64,000 nucleotides of DNA from Palsa-504 sp963819785 (GTDB taxonomy: Bacteria > Actinomycetota > Actinomycetes > Streptosporangiales > Streptosporangiaceae), in assembly GCA_963819785.1 (NCBI GenBank), contig CAWFXW010000024.1, positions 1 through 64,000 on the forward strand, given 5' to 3'. A program made the position numbers and the translations under genes. Every line of letters starts with the position of its first letter. Positions within the stretch are counted from its first letter, which is position 1. Positions 41,876-49,697 of this stretch are shown piece after piece. Under the pieces are notes generated by a model. It did not search any database. It worked only from the letters and a program-made list of their open reading frames with translations, and was not told the origin of the DNA.

Positions 41876-43247
41876 GGGTCTGTCAAGTTTCCGGTGTAAC
41901 TTCTTCCTCTGTTGTTTACTTGCGTCCCGCGCTGAGGCGGCCGTCGAAGGTGATGTCGAAAGCGTTCAGGGCGGCCTTCCACCGGTTGGTCCAGCGCTTG
42001 CGGCCCTTCCCGGTCGGGTCCAGGCTCATGATCGCCAGGTACAGGCACTTCATGGCTGCCTGCTCGGTCGGGAAGTGGCCGCGGGCGTTGACGGCGCGGC
42101 GGAGGCGGGCGTTAATTGATTCGATGGCGTTCGTCGTGCAGATGACGGTCCTTATTTCCCGGTCGAACCGCAGGAACGGCACGAATTCCGGCCATGCGTT
42201 CTCCCAGAGCCGTATAATAGCCGGGTAGCGTTTCTCCCATGTCCCGGAGAACTCGGCGAACCGGTCGAGTGCCTCGGATTCGGACGCGGCGGTGTAGACC
42301 GGCTTGAGTTCTTTCGCGATCTGCGCCCAGTCTTTCCTCGAGGCGTACTTGAATGAATTCCGCAGGAGATGGACGATACATGTTTGCACGATGGTCTTCT
42401 CCCACACGGCATTGACTGCGTCCGGCAGCCCTTTCAGCCCGTCGCAGACCACCATCAGCACGTCCCTGGTGCCGCGGTTCTTGATTTCCGTGCACACCCG
42501 CAGCCAGTACTTGGCTCCCTCGCCGTCGCCGTGCTCCCCGGCCCACAGGCCCAGGACGTCGCGCTGCCCGTCCACGGTGACGCCTAGGGCGAGGTAGACA
42601 GGCCGGTTCGCGACCTGGCCCTCCCGGATCTTCACGTTGATCGCGTCGATGAAGATCACCGCGTAAACGGAGTCCAATGGCCGGCTCTGCCAGTCCGCCA
42701 GGCCCTCCATGACCCGGTCGGTGATCGTGGTGATCGTCTGCTTGGAGACCTCGGCGCCGTAGACCTCGGCCAGGTGCGCGGCGATTTCCCCGTGGGTGAG
42801 CCCTTTCGCCGACAAGGAAATCACCATATCCTCGACCCCCGTCAGCCGCCGCTGCCTTTTGCCGACGATTTTCGGGTCGAAACTGGAATCCCGGTCGCGC
42901 GGCACCGAAATCTCCACAGGCCCGGTATCGGTAAGCACCGTCTTGGCCCGGCGGCCGTTACGGGAATTGCCGCCGTTGCGGCCTTCCGGGTCATGCTTGG
43001 CATAGCCGAGATGATCATCCATCTCGCCCTCCAAGGCACCCTCAATGACCATCTTGGTCAGCTTGCCCAGCAGGCCGCCCTCCCCGGTCAGCTTCAGCCC
43101 GCCGGCCCGGGCCCGCTCGGTAAGCTCCCGCAGCAGCTGCTCATCGGCTGCCGAGAGCTCCGCTGATTCCCGGCTACTGTCCGTTGTCACGTCAGTCATC
43201 TGGTGTCTCCTCCGTCTCGGGGGTTACACCGTTGAAACTACAGTCCC
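41876..43247 (-). mobile_element. IS256-family insertion sequence, complete with target duplication
   Basis: The element is 1372 bp. Its ends are imperfect inverted repeats: GGGTCTGTCAAG...GGTGTAAC at the left and the complement of GGGACTGTAG...GGTGTAAC at the right. The 8 bp GGCACGGG is present on both sides (41,868-41,875 and 43,248-43,255), an exact target duplication of the length this family makes. It is a recent, probably active insertion into DNA that carries the GTGCCACAACCCCCG repeat. Confidence 0.93.
41916..43199 (-). CDS. IS256-family transposase (Mutator type)
   Basis: The protein is 427 aa and full length. An N-terminal domain (LRELTERARAGGLKLTGEGG, LKLLTKMVIEGALEGEMDDH-like) is followed by the first catalytic Asp in VIFIDAINVKIREGQVANRP. 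The second Asp is in VMVVCDGLKGL, with the usual VQTCIVHLLRNSFKY motif. The Glu is in the TTNAIESINARLRRAVNARG block. The frame is intact, within intact ends, so it is probably functional. Confidence 0.95.
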   Translation of the reverse strand: MTDVTTDSSRESAELSAADEQLLRELTERARAGGLKLTGEGGLLGKLTKMVIEGALEGEMDDHLGYAKHDPEGRNGGNSRNGRRAKTVLTDTGPVEISVPRDRDSSFDPKIVGKRQRRLTGVEDMVISLSAKGLTHGEIAAHLAEVYGAEVSKQTITTITDRVMEGLADWQSRPLDSVYAVIFIDAINVKIREGQVANRPVYLALGVTVDGQRDVLGLWAGEHGDGEGAKYWLRVCTEIKNRGTRDVLMVVCDGLKGLPDAVNAVWEKTIVQTCIVHLLRNSFKYASRKDWAQIAKELKPVYTAASESEALDRFAEFSGTWEKRYPAIIRLWENAWPEFVPFLRFDREIRTVICTTNAIESINARLRRAVNARGHFPTEQAAMKCLYLAIMSLDPTGKGRKRWTNRWKAALNAFDITFDGRLSAGRK

Positions 43248-43325
43248 GGCACGGGTGCCACAACCCCCGTAGTAATAGGACGACGCGCTAGAGGCCGTTG
43301 TTGAGCAGGGATGTAGGTGATACGG

Positions 43326-43386
43326 GAACGTCCTCCTGGTGCGGTAGTACGGGCTTGGTGTCCCAGACGCAGCGAGGAGGACGTTC
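43326..43386 (+). promoter_or_regulatory. 12-bp inverted repeat sequestering the IS110 ribosome site
   Basis: GAACGTCCTCCT (43,326-43,337) and AGGAGGACGTTC (43,375-43,386) are perfect complements separated by 37 nt. The right arm contains the whole Shine-Dalgarno GAGGAGG and ends 1 nt before the GTG at 43,388. As RNA it would block translation initiation. It lies in the 5' non-coding end, where IS110-group elements encode the bridge RNA. Confidence 0.65.
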
Positions 43387-43387
43387 T

Positions 43388-44854
43388 GTGGGTAAGGGTA
43401 GCGGTAACGGCACGACACGGGGAGACCGGAAGCGGAATGCCCGGCGGGAGCGGCTGCGCGGGCTGCTGCCGCGAGATGGCGCGGTGGTCGGGATCGACCT
43501 GGCGGAGGACAAGCAGGCGATCGCGGTGGTGGATCATGATGGGCGGGTGCTGGCGCGCAAGACGGTGCGGGTGCCGGCGTTCCGGCTGGGCCAGGCGCTG
43601 GACTGGGCGGTGGGGCGGGCGCGGGAGTTGGGGTTCGCGGCGGTGACGGTGGCGTGTGAGCCGACGGGGGCGCGGTGGATGCAGGTGCAGCGGTTGTGCG
43701 CGGAGCGGGGGCTGCCGCTGGTGTGCGTGCAGCCGCTGGTGAGTCATATCGCGCGGGAGCAGCAGGATTTCACGCCGCACAAAAGTGATGAGGCTGATTG
43801 CGTGCTGATCGCCCGGCTGGCCACCGAGCTGCACTGTTACATTCCTGAGGAGCTGGATGAGACCTGGGGGCAGCTGCGGCACCTGGGGCGGCGCCGGGGG
43901 CAGCTGATCACGTCGGCGACCGCGTTGGTGCAGCGGGTGCGGGATTTCTTGTCGGTGGCGTGGCCGGTGGCGCCGGGGCAGCTGATCACGTCGGCGACCG
44001 CGTTGGTGCAGCGGGTGCGGGATTTCTTGTCGGTGGCGTGGCCGGTGGCGCCGGAGGCGTGCGCGGCGCCGTTTGAGTCGGTGACCTGGCTGGCGGCGGT
44101 GCAGCTGGTGGCGGGCCGGTGCGGCGGGCAGCCGGAGCAGCTGGCCGGCGCTGGGCTGGCGGCCTTCACCGCGCTGGTCCGCTCGGCGGTGCCGGGCTGG
44201 GGCGGCTCGCGGATCTGCGGCCGGGTGTGCCGGGCGGTGTTCGCCGCGCTGGCCGACACCGAGGGCGCGGTGCGCTGGTCGCGCCGGGGCCTGTTCCGCC
44301 GGATCGCCGATGAGCTGGGTGACCTGCAGCGCACCCGGGCCCAGCTGCGGGCCGTGGAGGCGGACATGGTCGTGGTGCTGGGCGAGCTGGGGCTGGCCCG
44401 GCTCGGGGACATCCCCGGGCTGTCCGCGGTCGGCGCGGCCGCGATCTTGGCCGAGACCGGCGACCCGCGCCGCTATGACGGGTCCTCCTCGCTGGTCAAG
44501 CATGCCGGGCTGTCCCCGGCCGGGAACGCCTCGGGCGCGTTTGAGGGCCAGGCGCACATCTCCCGCCGCGGCCGGCCCGGGCTGCGGCTGGCCGTGTGGC
44601 GGGCGGTGTGGCCGCTGCTGATCCACAACCCCGTGCTGGCCGCCCGGTACCAGGCGATGACCACCGGTACCGCGGCGCCCGCGCCGCAGGCCAGATCCCG
44701 GCAGGCCGCCGCCGCGCGGGCGGCCCGCGCCAAGGCCCGGGTCGCCTGCGCCGCCGCGCTGCTGCGCTGGATCTACTCCCTGACCGTGCACGGCACCGGC
44801 TGGGACCCCGCCGTCGCCTCCGGCGCCGCCCCCGCCCCGGCGGAGGCAGCCTGA
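43388..44854 (+). CDS. IS110-family transposase with internal 26-aa duplication
   Basis: The GTG start after GAGGAGG gives 488 aa; the longer frame upstream is non-coding. The N-terminal DEDD RuvC-like domain has GIDLAEDKQAIAVVD, AVTVACEPTGARW and FTPHKSDEADCVLIARL. The C-terminal Tnp domain has IPGLSAVGAAAILAETG and HAGLSPAGNASG with its conserved Ser. The block QLITSATALVQRVRDFLSVA with WPVAP occurs twice in a row, 78 bp each, in the linker coiled coil. IS110 enzymes are RNA-guided recombinases. The duplication may or may not be tolerated. Confidence 0.92.
   Translation: MGKGSGNGTTRGDRKRNARRERLRGLLPRDGAVVGIDLAEDKQAIAVVDHDGRVLARKTVRVPAFRLGQALDWAVGRARELGFAAVTVACEPTGARWMQVQRLCAERGLPLVCVQPLVSHIAREQQDFTPHKSDEADCVLIARLATELHCYIPEELDETWGQLRHLGRRRGQLITSATALVQRVRDFLSVAWPVAPGQLITSATALVQRVRDFLSVAWPVAPEACAAPFESVTWLAAVQLVAGRCGGQPEQLAGAGLAAFTALVRSAVPGWGGSRICGRVCRAVFAALADTEGAVRWSRRGLFRRIADELGDLQRTRAQLRAVEADMVVVLGELGLARLGDIPGLSAVGAAAILAETGDPRRYDGSSSLVKHAGLSPAGNASGAFEGQAHISRRGRPGLRLAVWRAVWPLLIHNPVLAARYQAMTTGTAAPAPQARSRQAAAARAARAKARVACAAALLRWIYSLTVHGTGWDPAVASGAAPAPAEAA
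43897..44054 (+). repeat. 78-bp exact tandem duplication within the IS110 transposase
   Basis: Two identical 78-bp units (43,897-43,974 and 43,975-44,052) keep the reading frame and add 26 residues to the helical region between the DEDD and C-terminal domains. The absence of any mismatch indicates either a very recent event or an assembly artefact from a repeat. Confidence 0.9.
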
Positions 44855-45300
44855 CCAGCACCGGCACCCCGCACCCCGCACCGGTGCCCCAGACCATCCC
44901 CGATGAGGGGACAGCGAGCCCGCACCCCCGTTGAGGACCACCTCGTGATAGACCCTGGGCAGTTGTCCCCTGGCCTCCTGGGCCTTCTCACCAGCCCGGT
45001 TGAACGCTGTCGGGGCAGGCCCGCCCGCACCCGCGGGCGGGCCGAGCCCGCTTGCACTACGTAGGGCGAGAAGACCCAGGTGACGAGCACCGCACCGCGC
45101 CGGCCGTGATCAGCCCGGCGCGGAACTCCCGCATGCCCGCTGCCCGCCCCCGCGCCCCGCGACATCAGGCACCCCGGCACCAGCCGTAGCAAGAACCCCA
45201 GATCAGAGCCCATTTCCCGACAGCAGCACAAACTCTCCGACACCGGTTGACACACCACCTCTTACGCTGGTCTAGCGGGGCATGTGTGCCACAACCCCCC
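44855..45300. other. Right flank of IS110 with strong hairpin
   Basis: No gene is visible. GGCCCGCCCGC (45,018-45,028) and GCGGGCGGGCC (45,033-45,043) form an 11-bp stem with ACCC loop, possibly a terminator. A GTGTGCCACAACCCCCC copy (45,284-45,300) sits exactly where homology to the M24 peptidase on the other strand begins, which marks an element boundary. The IS110 right end itself cannot be fixed by eye because this family lacks inverted repeats. Confidence 0.5.
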
Positions 45301-45491
45301 AAAAAGGGGTCAGACAGGTGACGCGAAGCCACCGAGTACAGCCGGTCCCCGGTCACTCCGATCCCTATGGTCTCGTACCACTCCGCCGTGCAGGCGAAAT
45401 AGGGCGATACGAGCCGCTCCACGTAGTCCGAAGCGGCCGCGGGAAGGTCACTAGAAGAAGCAGCCAGTAACCCGCCCTCGTTGCCGATCAA
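45301..45491 (-). pseudogene. M24 (Xaa-Pro aminopeptidase-like) fragment
   Basis: The minus strand reads SDYVERLVSPYFACTAEWYE, then TIGIGVTGDRLYSVASRHLS and DPF, which resembles a short stretch of M24-type creatinase/peptidase proteins. It runs out at the GTGTGCCACAACCCC repeat on one side and at a LacI-like frame on the other. No catalytic metal ligands remain. It is a remnant of a gene cut by the mobile element. Confidence 0.45.
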
Positions 45492-45493
45492 AG

Positions 45494-45973
45494 GTCGGCC
45501 TCGACGCGGAGCACCAGGTCAGGCTGGTCGGCCAGTTCACCGAGCAGTTCGGCATGAGCGCGCTGCCGCACCTGCTCGGCGCCGCCGAGCCGCCCACCGC
45601 CGCGTTCGTGGCCAGCGACTACATCGCCCTCGGGGTGCTGTGCGCGGCCGAGGCGCACGGCATCCAGGTGCCCGCCGACCTGTCCATTGTCGGCTTCGAC
45701 GACATCCGGTTCGCCCAGTACGTCCGCCCCCGGCTGACCACCGTCCGCTCGCCGGTCGACCGCCTGGCCCGCCTGGCCGCCAAGACCGCCACCCAGGTCC
45801 TGGTCCGCTGCGACGCCGATCCGCTGCTCGCCGTGGGCAGCCACGGCGACGGCCGCAGCGCCGTCTTCGCCTCCGACTGTGCCCCGCACTGGTCTCCGCC
45901 CGCCTTCATGTCCTGGCCCGGCTACAACCCCCTCTGGGGCAACCTTCTGCGCTGGCTGTCCGGCCAGCAGTAA
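45494..45973 (+). pseudogene. Fusion of a LacI-type sensor fragment and a GATase-like C-terminus
   Basis: The frame reads TAAFVASDYIALGVLCAAEA, ADLSIVGFDDIRFAQYVRPR and LTTVRSPVDRLARLA, the C-terminal ligand domain of LacI-family repressors. At 45,840 it changes, in frame, to SHGDGRSAVFASDCAPHWSP, then WPGYNPLWGNLLRWLSG, the closing part of glutamine-amidotransferase-like (DUF1355-type) proteins. Neither half is complete: the LacI HTH and the GATase core are missing. A deletion appears to have joined two genes. Confidence 0.7.
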
Positions 45974-45991
45974 CCAAAGATAAAGATCAAA

Positions 45992-46010
45992 ATCTTTTTT
46001 GACCGAACGG
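45992..46010. promoter_or_regulatory. Shared upstream motif ATCTTTTTT(G)ACCGAACGG, copy 1
   Basis: ATCTTTTTTGACCGAACGG stands out as an A/T block in GC-rich DNA. It recurs with a single-base difference at 59,896-59,913, ahead of the DNA ligase gene. Here it lies 140 bp upstream of a secreted-protein gene. It also overlaps a weak AAAGAT/ATCTTT stem with T-tail after the preceding pseudogene. Confidence 0.45.
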
Positions 46011-46153
46011 CCATGGTACGTGCTAACGATCCGTGCGTGCTTGTCACGGTTGCGCCGCTTCGCGGGCCGCCGGGTCCGGCCTCCACTAGGGTCGTCGCGC
46101 CGCGCGGTTGCGTCAGAGGGCCTGGCCGGGGGGACCGCGCACGGGAGGACACC

Positions 46154-46873
46154 ATGAAGTTCAAGGCGATCGCGGTCATGGCCGCCGCCACGGCGCTCTC
46201 GCTCGGAATGGCCGGCCCCGCGCTGGCCTCTCCGCTCAGCGCCAGATCCAAGCCCGCACCGCAGGTGACGGGGATCCGGTTGCAGTCCGCCCTGCTGCCG
46301 GCCTCGGCGTTCGGGCCCGGCTTTACCGCGGAGAACCGGAAGAACACCGGTAACAAGCTCTTGTCGACGAAGACGGTCATCAAGCCATCCAGCCTGAGCT
46401 GCCGGACCTTCGCGATGTTCATCTTCATCGGGGGCTTCGGCAACACGGCAGGCGCGGTTGACGGGATCAACAACCCGAATCCGAACTTCGAGGACCCCAG
46501 CACCGTCTATTTCGACGATCAGGCCGTGCTGCAGTTCAAGACCACCCAGGCGGCGGCCTCGTTCTACAACCAGGCATACGCGAAGTTCAAGCAGTGCAGT
46601 GCCTTCACCGAGAACCTTTTCGGCCTGCAGCTGGAGCTGACCACGTCATCGCTGTCCAGGATCACCGTGAACAAGAACAAGGCGTTCCAGCTCATCCAGT
46701 ACGCCGACATCGCCGCGCTGCCCATCGCCAGCCAGTACCAGAGCACCGCGTTCGTGCTCTCCGGCACGAACGTCTACACCATCGACAACGTGAGCGGCAC
46801 CAACGACCCGATCTCCGCCTCGCTCCTGAGCAGCCTGATCAAGCGCGTCCAGGCCCTCTACCGCCACCACTAG
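46154..46873 (+). CDS. Secreted protein, PknH-sensor-like
   Basis: The product is 239 aa, with GGGAGGA 6 nt before the ATG. A signal peptide (MKFKAIAVMAAATALSLGMA, cleavage near ALA) is followed by ~210 residues with two Cys (SLSCRTFAMF and FKQCSAF) likely disulfide-linked. The layout (LLPASAFGPGF, VYFDDQAVLQFKTTQAAASF, YNQAYAKFKQC, FVLSGTNVYTIDNVS) resembles the PknH C-terminal sensor fold of actinobacteria. It is stand-alone and exported. A strong terminator follows. Confidence 0.7.
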   Translation: MKFKAIAVMAAATALSLGMAGPALASPLSARSKPAPQVTGIRLQSALLPASAFGPGFTAENRKNTGNKLLSTKTVIKPSSLSCRTFAMFIFIGGFGNTAGAVDGINNPNPNFEDPSTVYFDDQAVLQFKTTQAAASFYNQAYAKFKQCSAFTENLFGLQLELTTSSLSRITVNKNKAFQLIQYADIAALPIASQYQSTAFVLSGTNVYTIDNVSGTNDPISASLLSSLIKRVQALYRHH

Positions 46874-46880
46874 AGACGCA

Positions 46881-46929
46881 GCCCGCAGCGGCCTTGCCGC
46901 CATCCGGACGGCAAGGCCGCGCTGCGGGC
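46881..46929 (+). terminator. Strong hairpin terminator
   Basis: GCCCGCAGCGGCCTTGCCG pairs with CGGCAAGGCCGCGCTGCGGGC around a 9-nt loop; the inner 11 bp (46,889-46,899 with 46,909-46,919) are perfect. It starts 7 nt after the preceding stop codon. Confidence 0.75.
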
Positions 46930-47019
46930 GAGGCGTCAGCAGTGGGCCGGGTTCGTGCTTACCTGCAGGTCGTCGTAATAGCGGTAGATGTCCAGGCCGT
47001 CCGACGGGCTAGTCGGGTG

Positions 47020-47703
47020 TCACGATCGCAAGATCAGCCATTTCCCGCCGGCGGCGACGGCTGTGAGCGTGCCCGCCAGCCACAGCAGGGCCCAGATCCG
47101 CTCGGGAATGTGAGTGACAATCCTGAGATTCTCGGCGTCCTTGGCGTCGGCCCCGTGGGCCACCGCGACGCGGACGCCGGACAGTAGCAGCAGCCAGGTC
47201 ATTCCGTAGATGATGACCTCCTCCAGTCCGTCGTTCGCATGGCGAGTCACATAGACCAGCAGCGCGATGGCGGCCGGCACCGAGAAGATGCCGAACGATT
47301 TGCGGATCAAGAACAACAGCAACACCAGGAGCAAGATCGCGAGCCACAACACGGTGACCACACGCCCGGCCTCGATGAGTTTCGCCGCGCATAGCCCGAA
47401 GCCGCTCGGACCCAGGTAGCCGACGATCCTCGTCAACGTTCGCCGGACCCCCGTTGTGGGGTCGTTGACGTATTTAGTTTCGCCGCTGGAATCGATGTCG
47501 ATCGTCACGCTCGCGATCTTGAACCCCATGGCGAACGCGACGAGGGCGTGCGCTCCCTCGTGGGCCATCACGTTGAACTGCTCGACGAGCGGCCAGCAGA
47601 ACGGAATGATCACCACCGCGAGCGCGGCCAGGCCGATCAGCGCCGCCTCGGTGCCCGACAGTGGCGCCACGGTTGCCGGCGCGGGCGCGGGCGCTGCGTT
47701 CAT
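47020..47703 (-). CDS. M50-type membrane metalloprotease-like protein
   Basis: The product is 227 aa. The first membrane helix (AALIGLAALAVVIIPFCWPL) leads to a zinc motif in FNVMAHEGAHALVAFAMGF (HExxH-like, HEGAH). More helices follow (VTVLWLAILLLVLLLFLI and GIFSVPAAIALLVYVTR), and LRIVTHIPERIWALLWLAGT closes. It fits the Peptidase_M50B-like family of actinomycetes. The third zinc ligand near the C-terminus cannot be assigned. It is divergent from the amino-acid ABC operon. Confidence 0.78.
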   Translation of the reverse strand: MNAAPAPAPATVAPLSGTEAALIGLAALAVVIIPFCWPLVEQFNVMAHEGAHALVAFAMGFKIASVTIDIDSSGETKYVNDPTTGVRRTLTRIVGYLGPSGFGLCAAKLIEAGRVVTVLWLAILLLVLLLFLIRKSFGIFSVPAAIALLVYVTRHANDGLEEVIIYGMTWLLLLSGVRVAVAHGADAKDAENLRIVTHIPERIWALLWLAGTLTAVAAGGKWLILRS

Positions 47704-47915
47704 GCACCGAGCGTGCGCGCCCATCGGCGGTACGGCAACCCCCATTTCGGGCGTATCCAGGCGCGGTACTGGCCGCACGGTCAGCCCGCGTGCCTGCCAC
47801 TTCCGCCGCATGCGAGCCGGAGCGTAAGGTCAGACCGGCCGGTGACCGGCAGCGGAGAGTATGCTGACCCGAAACCCGACCAAAACGCTCGACAATAGGC
47901 TCGAGGAGCAGCCCG

Positions 47916-48812
47916 ATGCGACAGACCACCGCGGCGGCCGTGGCCGCGCTCACCTTGATGGCCGCCAGCGCGGGCCTGGCCGGCTGCGCCAGCAGCACGA
48001 GCAGTAGCAGCAGCAGTTCCAGTGCGAGTGCCGGCGGCAGCACCAGCGCGAGCGCCGCCGCCTGCTCGTCCGCCGGCGTTCAGAGCGAGCTTTACACCAA
48101 GGGCGTGCTCACCGTGGCCACCGACCAGCCCGCCTACCCGCCGTGGTTCGAGAACAACAAGCCGAGTAGCGGCCAGGGCTACGAGAGCGCCGTCGCGTAT
48201 GCCGTCGCGGCTCAGCTCGGCTTCAAGGCTTCGCAGGTCAAATGGGCCTATGAGCCGTTCGACAGCTCCTACGCCCCGGGTCTGAAGAAGTTCGACTTCG
48301 ACATCAACGAGATCTCCTACAGTGCCGCGCGAGCCCAGGTCGTGACGTTCTCCGACAGTTACTACGACGTCCAGCAGGCGCTGGTGGCGCTGAAGACCAG
48401 CCCGATCGTGACCAGGCACACGCCCGCCGAGCTGAAGACGTACGTGTTCGGCGACCAGGTGGGCACCACCAGCCTGGCCTTCATCAACAGCAAGATTCAG
48501 CCGACCCAGACCCCGAAGGTCTTCGAGACGCTGAACGACGTCAAGCAGGCGCTGCAGACCAAGCAGATCGCGGCTCTGGTCACCGACACGCCGACCGCGC
48601 AGTACATCTCGTCCTCGGAGATCCCCGGTTCCGTCATGGTGGCCCAGTTCCCGTCGACCGGCGAGCACTACGGCCTGCTGTTCGCCAAGGGCAACCCGCT
48701 GGTCGGCTGCGTGAACAAGGCGCTGGCCGCGCTGCGGAGCAACGGCACGCTGTCCCAGCTGGCCACGAAGTACCTGCAGATCTACACCAGCGTCCCGACC
48801 ATCCAGCCGTAA
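47916..48812 (+). CDS. Polar amino-acid ABC transporter, substrate-binding lipoprotein
   Basis: The protein is 298 aa. The lipobox LAGC follows a signal peptide (MRQTTAAAVAALTLMAASAG), then a Ser/Ala linker rich in STSSSSS and the SBP_bac_3 fold: LTVATDQPAYPPWFENNKPS, GYESAVAYAVAAQLGF, DFDINEISYSAARAQVVTFS, LVTDTPTAQYI. It binds an amino acid outside the membrane and delivers it to the permease. It is first of three genes in an operon. Confidence 0.92.
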   Translation: MRQTTAAAVAALTLMAASAGLAGCASSTSSSSSSSSASAGGSTSASAAACSSAGVQSELYTKGVLTVATDQPAYPPWFENNKPSSGQGYESAVAYAVAAQLGFKASQVKWAYEPFDSSYAPGLKKFDFDINEISYSAARAQVVTFSDSYYDVQQALVALKTSPIVTRHTPAELKTYVFGDQVGTTSLAFINSKIQPTQTPKVFETLNDVKQALQTKQIAALVTDTPTAQYISSSEIPGSVMVAQFPSTGEHYGLLFAKGNPLVGCVNKALAALRSNGTLSQLATKYLQIYTSVPTIQP

Positions 48813-48815
48813 CCG

Positions 48816-49697
48816 ATGGCGGAGGCGCAGGGCCTGCCCGACCTGTCCGCCCGGCGGTCCCGGCTGCTGGGCTCCAGCGACCGCCGCGGGCTGGTCCTTT
48901 CCACCGCCAGCACCGTCGTGGTGCTCGCGGCGCTGCTGGCCATCTTCCTGCTCGCGCCGGGCAGCCGCCAGGTCAGGCACACGTTCTTCAACCCGACGGA
49001 CATGTGGCGGGCCTTCGTCGGCAACCCGGGTGCCGGCTACTACTCGGTCGGCGAGGCGCTCTGGCTGAACATCCGGATGTTCGTGACGGCCGAGATCGGA
49101 ATCCTCATCCTGGCGCTGGTCGTCGCGGTGGTCCGGCAGTCCACCGGGCCGGTGCTACTGCCGCTGCGGCTGGTCGGCACCGTCTACGTGGACGTGGCCC
49201 GCGGCGTGCCGCTGATCCTGATCATCTTCGCGATCGGGTTCGGCGTCCCGGCGCTGGAGATCAAGGGCATCTCAGCCCAGTCGGCGGCGGTCTACGGCGT
49301 GGCCGCGCTGGTCTTTTCCTATTCGGCCTACGTGTCCGAGGTGTACCGGGCGGGCCTGAGCTCGGTGCACCGCAGCCAGGCCGCGGCGGCCCGCTCGCTG
49401 GGCATGTCCGGGTGGGCCTCGATGCGCCATGTGGTCCTGCCGCAGGCCATCCGGACCATCATCCCGCCGCTGCTCAACGACTTCATCAGCCTGCAGAAGG
49501 ACACCGCGCTGGTCGGCCTGCTGGGCTCGATCGAGGCCAACAAGGCGGCCGAACTGTACAGCGACACGGTGTTCAACTACTCGAGCTACACGGTGGCCGC
49601 GATCTTGTTCCTGCTGCTGACCATCCCGCTGGCCCGGTTCACCGACCACCTGATCGCCCGTGACCAGGCTCGCCGTCTCGCGGGGGCTCGATTATGA
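48816..49697 (+). CDS. Polar amino-acid ABC transporter permease
   Basis: The protein is 293 aa, starting 3 nt after the SBP stop. It has the HisM/GlnP-type fold: VLAALLAIFLLAPGSR, GEALWLNIRMFVTAEIGILI, VYVDVARGVPLILIIFAIGF, and the EAA loop AAAARSLGMSGWASMRHVVL followed by PQAIRTIIPPLLND. Five or six TM helices are seen. It forms the membrane channel with the next gene's ATPase. Confidence 0.92.
   Translation: MAEAQGLPDLSARRSRLLGSSDRRGLVLSTASTVVVLAALLAIFLLAPGSRQVRHTFFNPTDMWRAFVGNPGAGYYSVGEALWLNIRMFVTAEIGILILALVVAVVRQSTGPVLLPLRLVGTVYVDVARGVPLILIIFAIGFGVPALEIKGISAQSAAVYGVAALVFSYSAYVSEVYRAGLSSVHRSQAAAARSLGMSGWASMRHVVLPQAIRTIIPPLLNDFISLQKDTALVGLLGSIEANKAAELYSDTVFNYSSYTVAAILFLLLTIPLARFTDHLIARDQARRLAGARL

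Noticed and set aside
43897..44054. CRISPR-like array
   Set aside because: Only two long units with no spacers, inside a coding frame; it is a tandem duplication.
43238..44941. 567-codon minus-strand frame opposite the IS110 transposase
   Set aside because: Low-complexity Arg/Pro/Gln composition and full overlap with a recognised transposase; shadow only.
47781..48980. 399-codon minus-strand frame opposite the ABC binding-protein gene
   Set aside because: Shadow of a lipoprotein gene with an intact lipobox and SBP motifs.
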